Shown: positions 1-10,100 of the stretch, one piece after another
Position numbering within the stretch: position 1 is the stretch's first letter
Layout: the number at the start of each line of letters is the position of its first letter
From: Saccoglossus kowalevskii
Taxonomy: Eukaryota; Hemichordata; Enteropneusta; Harrimaniidae
DNA length: 11,573 nt
Assembly (NCBI RefSeq): GCF_000003605.2
Contig: NW_003131867.1
Coordinates: forward strand, 102,358 to 113,930
Direction: 5' to 3'
Made by a program: the position numbers and the translations under genes
The notes under the pieces: generated by a model
What the model was told of the DNA's origin: nothing
Database searches by the model: none
What the model saw: only the letters and a program-made list of their open reading frames with translations

Positions 1-24
1 CTTTGATGGTACGGGCAAGGTAAT
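1..24 (+). repeat. Dispersed 24-base repeat, copy A
   Basis: The first 24 bases contain TACGGGCAAGGTAAT and match 926-949 at 23 of 24 positions in the same orientation, 925 bases apart. Similarity falls off after GTAAT. Its position at the window edge means the left boundary is unknown. Confidence 0.7.
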
Positions 25-851
25 TATCTGAAAAAATAATATTACAGAAGTACAATTGATGTTTAATTATTACTGATTTGATGTATTAAGATGGAAATCA
101 CTACTATAAATACTTTTATTTTATTTTCTGTCTTTTGTATTCTAATTAAGTACAAAGTGGGGATATCCCTTAACACTTTATTTCTTTGAAGTGTGTTTTC
201 AAATTAGTATTATAAAATTACATCCTAATAGCTGAGGCAAATTGCTGCGAATTTTGATTCTCAAAATTTATATACTTCAACAAAGAAACGTTTTGGTTTT
301 TTTTCCAATGAACTGTATGTCAAATACAGAATACATATTTTTGAGTATAATTTTCCTCTCAAAATGTGGATGAGACTAAACAGACATAATTTTCTATCGG
401 CTTCAGATCTTGACCAAAAGTTTGGCACCCACTTCATAGGAGTGCTTATATTGATTATCTGACATCTTGTTTTCTGTTAAGATTTTATTGGTAGGTTTGC
501 AAATCTGTATCAGACTGTGCAACAACTCTCTCCATGAGTTTGCATTGAAATCTAATCTAGCATATATATACATTACCAAGGGTATTATTACAAGATAAAT
601 GATTTGCTTCATTGAACACATACAGCAATGCACATTCACACTGGGATCAGTGACCTTTGAATGTGTATCACCAGTGATCAGTCAAGTAGAAAATATTTTA
701 TCAGATTTTCGCAATTTTTGCGTGATATTTTCATACAGGACATCTGTTCTTCATACCCAGGGAAGACTTTATACTGATGAATAAGGTGACCAAGTTTGAT
801 AAAGTTTGGAATAGAATTAGTAAAGTTATTGTGCACACAATAACATTATTA

Positions 852-883
852 ACGACGATGACGACAACGACGACGACGACAAC
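852..883 (+). repeat. GAC/CGA trinucleotide microsatellite
   Basis: An interrupted run of ACG-type triplets (ACGACGATGACGACAACGAC and onward) lies in the intron after exon 7. It creates long poly-Val or poly-Arg frames on the minus strand that are not genes. Confidence 0.9.
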
Positions 884-925
884 GCCGGACAGAAATTTTT
901 CCCTTAATATACCTTTCCCTTCCAT

Positions 926-949
926 CTTTGATGTTACGGGCAAGGTAAT
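926..949 (+). repeat. Dispersed 24-base repeat, copy B
   Basis: Second copy of the sequence at 1-24, with one mismatch at the ninth base. It follows a GAC microsatellite and a CGCCGGAC box about 40 bases upstream, which suggests that the microsatellite and this sequence belong to one repetitive element. Confidence 0.7.
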
Positions 950-1022
950 AAAATAACATGATTGGCATAAATAATGTGTATGTGGTAATAGACGGTACAG
1001 ACATACGGAATGAAATGTCTAC

Positions 1023-1132
1023 CTTCATATCCCATTTGTTTGGAACGTTCTTTTTCCCTATCAATGTATGCTCCTCTAACCAGTTTTACACCAAACGTAA
1101 ACCCCAACTTTTCAGACATTCCAATATCTCTG
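1023..1132 (-). CDS. PRODH2: PRODH2-like exon 7 (KLVRGAY motif)
   Basis: Encodes residues 348-384: RDIGMSEKLGFTFG, then VKLVRGAYIDREKERSKQ, then MGYE plus one base. KLVRGAY is the family signature on the FAD face of the barrel; Y370 matches the conserved Tyr. The donor is GAAG|GTAGAC at 1022-1017, phase 1; the spare G would begin the Asp codon of the expected GYEDP. The 5' end is uncertain. Acceptor CATCAG|C at 1132 fits a canonical intron. The codons upstream (HTNIS, 1146-1132) also match the family, and would need the acceptor at 1149 or 1153. Confidence 0.88.
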
Positions 1133-4100
1133 CTGATGTTGGTATGCGCTGCCTATTGAAGTCAAACCAGTATGTGCATTATTTGAAAATATTTGAAAAA
1201 GAAACTTGACATAACATGATAGTTTGCAGTCCTGCTTTAGGACATTTGAGCGGATGAATGCAGACAAAAGTAAGTTCTAGAGAGGAAAATAAATGATGAC
1301 CATGCAGTTTGACCATGCAGTAAGTTGGTGGACATTTGCGAATTTATATCGATTTATATTAAGGCAAAATATTCTGGTATGACACTTTAAAACTAACTGC
1401 AGTACCTGGCTGAATTGATAGCCATGTGATGAGAAACAATCTAGCGTGACACTTTTACTGTGTAGTCAAATGTTGCTTCCTTGTTAGCTTGACAGCCAGA
1501 TGATGTTGGTTAGTTAGCCAAAGAGAATAACTTTAGACATTCCAGAACTAACTTTTTCTGAGTAGTCAAATCGTTATGTCTGGTTAGTTGGTTGGATAGC
1601 TAACAAGGTATGACACTTCAAAACGTAACAAATCCATCTAGGTTGGCTAGATAACTAGGTGCCAAACGTTAAATGGCTGACAAACAGAGGCATTCCTTGA
1701 TAGGGTAGAAATACAGTAGCGTATAAGTGAGCAGTCAAAGAGGAATAAAACTACTTCTGATCCAAAATGGAAGTTTTAGTGTGCACCTTACACAGCAAAT
1801 AAGAAAAATATACATAATAGACATAAAATTTGTCCAATCCTTGAGATAATTTTGATATGTGTTCCATATGAATGGCTCAGTCTTGTTGTATTTGTACATC
1901 AAAGCTAGAGTTATCAGTGTCATGGCTGGATTGAGGTATGTATATTCCGCATCTACTAGAATCTTTGTATTGTTAGATACAGCATGCTGTCAAAAAATAA
2001 GACATCATGATGGTTATTGCAATCATACTAAATTGTGTTTTCATCAAATTTATATGATGGTGCAGGCATTTTGGTAAACATGTAAGGCAGGAAAATTTGG
2101 ATTCAGAAATGAGAAATGTTGAAAGAAGTATTTCAAGTAATGCAAAGCCCCCCCCCCCCACGGCTGTCAACACAATATCTGGTCTACCACCCCTTATCAA
2201 AACAAATCACACTTGTCATAGTTTACATAGTAAAGACGAAGTTGTCAGTAAAATTCTTGTATAGGGAACAAGCAAATGTTATCCATTCTCTAGAAACCTA
2301 CAATGGCCAATTTTGCACATATTTGATAGGGAATAGGGATTGTTTAATCCAGGAGTCCTACTGTGAGTTGTCACTTGTCGGCACGTTAAACTAATCAACA
2401 AGGATGCAGATTTTGAACAAGATATGTAAAGATAGTTATAAAAAAGGCAAGGGCTTCCACCATTATATCTCTATATGTATTTTATATTTGATATGATGCA
2501 AATGCTACCAGTATGACACATTGAATACCTAGTGTAACCCACGATTTCAACACAATGTCCATCGGTGTATTAGTATCATAGTAATGAAATCTAAACTGAT
2601 AAAACCGGAAATACATAATAAAACAATAAAAGTCGACTTACTCGTGCCAGTCTGTCTAAACGATATAAGGTGTTATTGAGATGTTTAAATTCGGAATCAG
2701 TCAGTTCAGAAATTCTCTCTATCTATGAATGAAAGACAGCACAACTTAAATACTTCAATATACTTCAACGTACATAATAAAGTTGGCGGTTAAACATCAA
2801 CCTTTCGACTGTGTTTGCAGTGAACTGGACAATAATGTGGCAATAAAAAAATTACTAGACTAGTTAGTCAAACAAAATGAACTTATGTGTGAAATAAATT
2901 GGTACCTTATCATTGACTTGATTTAGTCCTTTAGCAAAATTCTGAATACTTATTGGTCCTCCGTCAGCATAGGTATATCCATTCTTCACAATTAACTCAC
3001 CAATTTTTACCTGATGAATAGATTTCAATATCAATATTAATGATGGTATATCTTATAACAACATTGCATTAACAGTCCATCACATAACCTAGGGTTTGAA
3101 TAAACTCCACAGAGACAAAAAAACACATCATTAACATGACCATATTTATTATAAGAAAAATATTTACGCAGAAATTACTGAAAAATAATCAGGATAGCTC
3201 CCAGTCCGGTATATATAGAGGATATCTAATGATACTAAATGTATCAAACAAGTGTAGTAGCTTTTAATCGACGAACAATTACGTTCAAAGTTTATACAAA
3301 GTTTGATGAAATCTGTCTTCGAACGAACAAGAATCGGTTCTGGCACGGCAGAAAAACTTGACGTTGATGCATTTCAACATTAAATCATGAAATATATCAT
3401 CAAATAAATACCCCGGTACATGCGCATCGTGACAAGAATTACATATGTAGTTTGGATTTGTGTGTACCACGAAATTCACTCATACAGGACCGAGATTCGA
3501 TCCCAGCGGAGACTACAAAGCCAATCTATTGTGTTCAGAAAGAATGTATTTAATTCAAACATACCAACACTTCAGGCTGCACCAATGGGCTGACTCGTAC
3601 TTGCATTACAATTGGTTTAGAGTTATCACATATTTGTAATGATTGGTCTACACAATTTTCCATCACTTTGATATTCTCCGCACATCTACTATCCCTGTAT
3701 TCGTCGCTGATAATAGAAATAAATACTATTATATTCAGCAAAATACCAGCTCAAATGTGGTAGACATTCATAATTAGTACATTTATCCAATCAACAATCA
3801 CAATTGTAGACTCTGGCATTTAAAAAAACAATTAAAATATTATTAATTGGAGAAATCTCAAATAAAATATACTACTTTGTTTTTTTCATTTAAAACTTAT
3901 TAACAATTCTCTCCAATTTATATTTTCAAATACTTCATTGAGGATTTTATTTAATTTTTATTATTTTTAAATCTAAATTGCTATCATATAAATCAATTAT
4001 ATATATTGATTATATAAATCAATAGTAATAATTTAGAACAATGCTTCATGGGATATAAAGTGTGGGATTATAATTCTAAGCCATTCTCTGATTGGTCTGA

Positions 4101-7100
4101 CTGGTAGATGCTAGGATTAGGTAGCCAATCAGGTGCAATCTTGTAGTTGCTTCGCATTGACTCCATGTATATACGAGATCCACATAGAAAATCAGAGTGC
4201 AATGCTATAATTTGAGTTATAATATAAGTTTATTAATCTTATTCTATTTCTACGTAACGCTTAAGATGGGAAAATTAAAAACATTGAAAACCCACGGTTA
4301 AAGTGAAGACTAAAAATAATTGCACTAAACTGTTAAATTAAATGTTCAATTCAAAGATTAAAAGTTCAAACGGGTACCTTACCTGGCCCCGGGTCCTCCC
4401 AAATCATCTTCTAGTGGAATAGCTATTTCCGGCGCAATGCCAGCCAGCTTGAGTCTCTCAACACACATTGCCATTGTTGGGACATCATGTCCCGCTACAA
4501 ATTGTCCATAAAAAGTAGATTTTAATAAGCGAAAGGTTATGTATTCACCAAGGATCTTCTGCGATGTTGTCATCAACTGGAATTAAAATAAATACAAATT
4601 TATTTTGCAAAATCACATGAAAAGAATCATCAAGGCAAGAGGTTTGGTTGAAGGTAAAAGTGTGTTTGAACTTGGATTGCATGAGCAAGATAAAAAAGAA
4701 CAAGTTAAATATTTATTCATATAATAAATGTAGTATATTCATAATTTTTGTATTATATCATAATTTGCGACGCTCTATTTCAAGTAAATTTGAGCACGAG
4801 GCTGCATGGCTGATAATATAGACGTTATATGGAAAAAGGGACCGAAGCATGCGCACTGCGTACACAATATGCTAATGACCTTTAACGAGGCATATAGGTA
4901 GACATATCTCATGAATGTTATGTAAAAATGCAATTTATTATGAAACGACTGAGTCACATATATTCGGTCTTGACTCCCACTCTGTCTATTGTGGTTATTT
5001 GAAGACTGTAAAGTTAACGTTTTGTATCATACTAAACTGGTCACCAAATGTAACAACTGTTCCTGGCTTTACATGCAATTCTGAATGAGCGTAGAAAATC
5101 GGAACAAGCCTCAATAGGTTTTGATTGTATACAGCACCACCAGTGGCTGTTCATGCGTCTAGTACAAGTACTAAAACGAATTAGTAATGCCAAATATGTT
5201 AATATATTGCGCATTGTTTAAAGAAATTTCGCCGTGAGGATCCTGCGTGTTATGGCAGCATTGCGTTCGACACAACCCGTCCTTTGTTCCCATTCGCCGG
5301 GGTTGTCGCCTGTTTCGTTATTATTAAAATCGGCGTAAATGCAAAGAATCACAACTAATAAATGTAATTTTTACTTATTTTGCTTCGTTTATGTGCGGAA
5401 ATAGTGTATGGTCGCAATATCACCGCTGGTGTGTTGAAATATAATATAATTATTATTGATTTTGTGACAGGCCTCGCCCATCTGTGTGTATGTTTATGGA
5501 GATAGTTTTATCCCTGGAATTTGAATACGAAAACTAGAACGCACACTACATGCCGGGTAAATTAGAATGGCAGATCATACAATTAAAACACTTATTCGGG
5601 ATAGTATGTTTTTATGATTACGCGCGCCAAATATGCTAATTTCCCCAGAGAGTTTTATATCTGCTACCAAATACCCTCGCTTGTCGTCTAAGCCGTTGAA
5701 TATGTACGTTATACTGTTACAATAACAAAACAAATTAAATATCTATACCAATGAAAATAACAAACTACCATCTTTGTTCCTGTTCCTTTGTTTTGTATCT
5801 AAATTATCCCAAATTCCAGAGTACCACTATGGTCTGGGAATAGGGGTCTTCACTAGTTTAAAAGACTACATGTGGAGAAATTGTGAGGTTGATAACCAAT
5901 AAATAATTCTCTGAACAATAGAAAATAATTATAATTTCCCATGGCTGTATCAACTGATAGTTTCCATGGTAACGCGGAACTGTCCAATCGATCATGTATG
6001 TACATAATTCATGAGCACCAATTCCAGATTTTAGTGAAGAGCGGATATGTTCTTTCCAAGGTTACTCCATGGGACCCTTTAGGCCCCACCTTTTAAATGA
6101 ACCCTAACACTCCAGCCTCCCCAATTGTAAACCAATAAGCCCTTCAAATATCTTTACTTAAAGCGGGAGGGTCGTCCTCGGGAATTGAGTCCCAAGCGAT
6201 GATAACAACACAAAGGCTCATGGGAAGACGCTTCTTGGTAAACAATGACACGCTATGGCCAACTGACGCAAGCGCAGGTAACGACTCCCTCGCTTTAATC
6301 CGAAGAGGGATGTAAATAATTGAAATGTCGAGGCTAGAATTATAATTTTGGCATCGCAAAAAAACCTAGAAAGTCGACAAAAACAGAACATTTCCTCGCA
6401 TCACATCATCAAACCAATTGACAATATATTGATTACACTCTCAACAAAACCAAAACAGTGACAAAAACCATTAGTTTCATGTCGAACGAGCACAATATGA
6501 CGCCACTGTAGAAGGTATTCCCGACAACGTGTGGATACTCCCGTAAAGCGAACTACTCATGCAGATGGGGGAAACCATGGCTCTTCTGTGTCAGAAATGA
6601 CTAAAATATCAGCACAAAGACTAAAGATCGACCGACTAAATAAGAGCTATGAATCCGCAGCTAGCTAAATCATAATCTGTTGCCAAGCAGTGTGATAAAT
6701 ATATTCTTCAATATAGTAAGGGCACATTTGTTGGTAATTTATTCAAAGTAGTAGAGTATTGTTTTATTAATAACGCATATGTTGTAAATAACAGAGCTTT
6801 GTATCGAGTGGAAAAAGAGGTTTTCACATCATAAGTGATTAGCAATTTTGGAAAGAATTTCTTACGGCTCCTACCCCAAACCTAAATCCTAGCCCTAACA
6901 CTGTAGTTCCACAATGTAATTGTATGTGCCCCTCTGGGTAACCATTGAATATTGGCATATACAATCAAACTTGAGAAGGGGAAGGGTTGAGATTGAGTTA
7001 TGGTTGAGGAGTTTTAATCACAGTCCCTCCATCCCTCTATAGAGGGACTGTGGTGCAATTTTTATTTTTTAGGAATAATTAGTTTCAATTATTTAACAAT

Positions 7101-10100
7101 TTCCCCCGTGTCATGTGAAAGCATAATTATTTCTTGCGAATTTTGTGCACATTTATTTTCCATGAATAGTCAAAAAAATAAACATAGACTATATATGAAC
7201 GAGATTTTATATTGTAGATGCGCTTCTATGGTACATATTTAGCAAAATTGAGTATCCTGAGTATTTAAGGTCTTGTACACTGGGTATGAGAGGACAACAA
7301 CATGCATTTCTTTTCATTGGAAATCATTTTAACAAAATATGCATGGAAGTACATGGAGTAAATGCCAAAGCGTTTTTTTTTTCTATATACAATGCATACA
7401 TTTCAATATATGATACATACTTAATAATATAAGATTATTACGATGATACCTCAAAGTATGCACGAAGACAGTACAACTGGAGTATCGACCAATGGGGCGT
7501 ATTATCTGAGTGCCTACTTTGAGTTATCCTCGTAATAACCTTATTACTATAATGTAACATCTTTTCCCTCCAAGGAAACACCATTGGGAATGTGAAATCC
7601 AAAATGTTTAGAGCAGAATCAGCCAACTTCTTTGTGTGGAGTCCGGTCGAACTCTGGTGGCAGCCATGTTTGTTTGAGGACGCTTACGCGCGTAATCATG
7701 CCATATTCGGAATTCCCATTTCCTAATATGGTAGGATGAAAATACCCCGTAAAATACCGCAAAATTACGGCACGTTGTAACTTATGGCGTTAAGGTGACA
7801 GATGTATAATAATATACAATATTTGCGAATATACAAAGCATATTTTTCAATATATACAATGAATTTATAATTCACACATTTCGATATACTTATATATACT
7901 TGTCAATATACGATGCATATTTTTCAATATAGGAAACGTTTGTTAAATGAAAGAAGCGTACTTTTTCCAGGGTTTTAGCCAACCACCTGTCTATCTGTCA
8001 ATTTAGACAGGTACATAATTGTATTTGACAGGCGCATCTGTCCAGTTTTTATTAAAAATTACCGGTAAATTATATAACCATAAATAATCAATACATAATC
8101 ATAGCTACATATTAGTAATTGCTATTTTTTCATTTCAATAAGGTTTTTAGACAGGCATTTTTATATTTTCTTGCTATAAAAATTAGTATTATTCTGAGTA
8201 CGCATAGTTGATGCAATTAGCATCCTTCACGTTTATTGTTCCATTCACGCGTGATCACGAACATCTCGCTTTTGTCGGACAATGTACACATACATTCCTA
8301 TGTATTTCACTTTATTGTATTTTATATCAAGATCTCAAATGAGATACGATAGCAATAAAGATTTACTTACTTACATTCCTATTACAACATTTCAAAATTA
8401 AAGTTACATTCAAATAATATTTAAAAATATCAACTTCAGACTAAGCAGTTTTCATAATTGACCATTGCGGTGGGCCGAGTTGACACGATTGTTTGCTTAT
8501 ACAGTAGAGCGCCGAATTTTCGATTGATAAGTAATTACGCTCGTTTGTTCAGCGTGTTATTTTCTCATTCTGCTGCCTTGGAGGATATCCTGGAAAGGTA
8601 TGCTTTATGCTTTTATATTTGTCAAGTTCAACGACTAGCGAATTGACTAGACAGTAGTGGCTTCGTTTGCCCTATGTTGATTTTATGCGGTTAGGAATTT
8701 CAAATATCGGCGACTCTAGGTTGATCTGGTGTTGGTTGGTGTTATTTTAATAACGGGTTCGTGTCTAGCCAAATAAAATATGTAGAAAATTACTGACTTG
8801 GCAGGAGCACCACTGAGAGACTCATCGATGCATTCGTTACGTCACATTGGATTGTTGCAATAGTTAGTTCTTCATCTTGGCCAAATACCAATGATACAGA
8901 ACGTCTGATTGGCTGTACACGCAACAAATTTGACCACTCGACCTTATGGATTTATGGACACTGGCTTCCAGTTGAAGCTCGTATTTATTAATTTCGGAAT
9001 TTTGTTATTCACATTCAAAATCATCAATCTACCATATATGACCTTTCTGGTAGACTTGTATGACCTGGGACGAGATCTTGCCCCCTCCTTGTGGAAAATT
9101 GAATGAACCTTAAGCTGATGAGAGACAAAATATGTCTGTTTCTCATTTCCGTGCGCATCATTTTGAACTATGCGGCTTGAACATTGTGGGAATCGAATTA
9201 TGGGATAAAGTAGACGATCGATTAAGTCGAGGAAAGAGACTTTATTCTACGATACACACTACACGAATACTATACAGCTACTGCCTAATAAAGCTTGTGT
9301 TGAAAGTATACATACAGTGTGGCCGGAAGTTTGGGCTTACGTAACGTGTTACTGAGTAGCCAATCAACTAACTCAATAATAATTATCTTAAGTACATAAC
9401 GTATCTTTTTGTGGTTTCCGCAGTTCGATTGTGGTTCCGACAAACGTGTTTCTTCTAAAGCATTCCAAAATGCGCTTGTACTCGCACTTGTCTCAAATTT
9501 CCCCCATTTTAGCTCAGTATTCAAAAAAAATCGCCTCGTCGCCTTATTTTAAAATTTTCATGAAACGAGGAACATAGATTTTTCCTGGCCTTAGGTCCAA
9601 CAGCAGTTTCTATATGTGTGCCACAATTGTGGAACCAGTACTGTTTGATATTCGTACTGACATTTGAAACACAATATTACTGAATGTGATTTTAAACTGA
9701 TAATATTGTACAGTGCATTGACAAATGAGCAGTGCTTGTATAAACACATTTCAATAATAATAATAATAATATGCGTTTGACGCATAAATGTCACAGAAAA
9801 TATGGGTTGGCAGGTCATTCATTGATTTTTTGTTGGCGATCGCGATCTAGATTGTGTGCCGCCGCCAAGTTAGTAATTCCATAATTAACCTTCCATGGTA
9901 ATTCATACGGCCGAATGTAGCAATGAACCACAGCATCTTTTCTACCTCCATGACCACTGTAAAGTCAAAAGAAAACAACGGACGACAAGAACTGTCAATC
10001 ATTTTGCATACAAATGGTAAAGGTCATGTATCTTCACTGTCTCCCGTTGTTTTGTCGTCGAATTTATTTCGCTACAGATAGAACTCACCTTGAAACTGTT

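Larger units (their letters stand above)
1..1022 (-). other. Intron after exon 7 or 3' part of gene, no confirmed exon
   Basis: Runs from the exon 7 donor to the left edge. I looked for the expected GYEDP continuation and for VMVASHNE, GQLLGMCD and RRxxEN motifs on the minus strand and did not find them. One open stretch (551-433) could be spliced in phase but matches the family poorly. The region also holds a GAC microsatellite and a 24-base repeat pair. Several open frames on both strands look non-coding. Confidence 0.6.
1133..1822 (-). other. Intron 6 with degenerate local repeats
   Basis: About 690 bases between exons 6 and 7, with boundaries uncertain by tens of bases. It holds a short tandem duplication and a block of degenerate repeats. 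I see no other exon in it. Confidence 0.75.
3707..4382 (-). other. Intron 2 with AT-rich block
   Basis: Runs from donor GTAAGG to acceptor TTATCAG. Bases 3830-4030 are nearly pure A/T. Bases 4040-4200 are more mixed and hold inverted CCAAT-like motifs. No exon is seen. Confidence 0.85.
4577..10088 (-). other. Intron 1 (5.5 kb), no recognised gene
   Basis: Lies between donor GTGAGT at 10088-10083 and acceptor TTCCAG at 4582-4577. Both strands were read for protein families; none was recognised. The longer open frames (9818-9591 and 9524-9285 minus; 9132-9344, 8909-9106 and 8458-8646 plus) have no domain, no good Met context or no homolog I know. A more GC-rich patch at 5230-5335 has no clear exon. 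Long stretches such as 4640-5200 and 6310-6840 show only AT-rich unique sequence. Small repeats and motifs are listed separately. Confidence 0.75.

Noticed and set aside
731-1064. Minus-strand ORFs with poly-Val or poly-Arg runs
   Set aside because: Produced by translating the GAC microsatellite; they run through the exon 7 donor and its intron.
3164-3479. Two minus-strand ORFs between exons 4 and 3
   Set aside because: They lie wholly in intron 3; adding either would break the family alignment, which is continuous across exons 3 and 4.
3480-3500. tRNA-like T-arm string GATTCGATCCC
   Set aside because: No matching stem, no A-box upstream and no acceptor stem, so not a tRNA or clear tRNA-derived element.
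5222-5340. GC-richer patch that might be an exon or promoter
   Set aside because: The only ATG-led frame has no known similarity, flanking splice sites are unconvincing, and the imperfect CGACACAACCC/GGGGTTGTCG pairing is weak.
6868-6902. Telomere-like CCCTAA-related string (ACCTAAATCCTAGCCCTAAC)
   Set aside because: Degenerate and only about three units; too short to call an interstitial telomeric repeat.
8458-9106. Plus-strand ORFs of 62 and 65 codons
   Set aside because: Both begin with TTG codons and show no domain or homology I recognise; likely chance frames in intron 1.
9132-9344. 70-codon plus-strand ORF starting with ATG
   Set aside because: No recognisable family, low-complexity downstream half, and it lies inside intron 1 without splice or promoter support.
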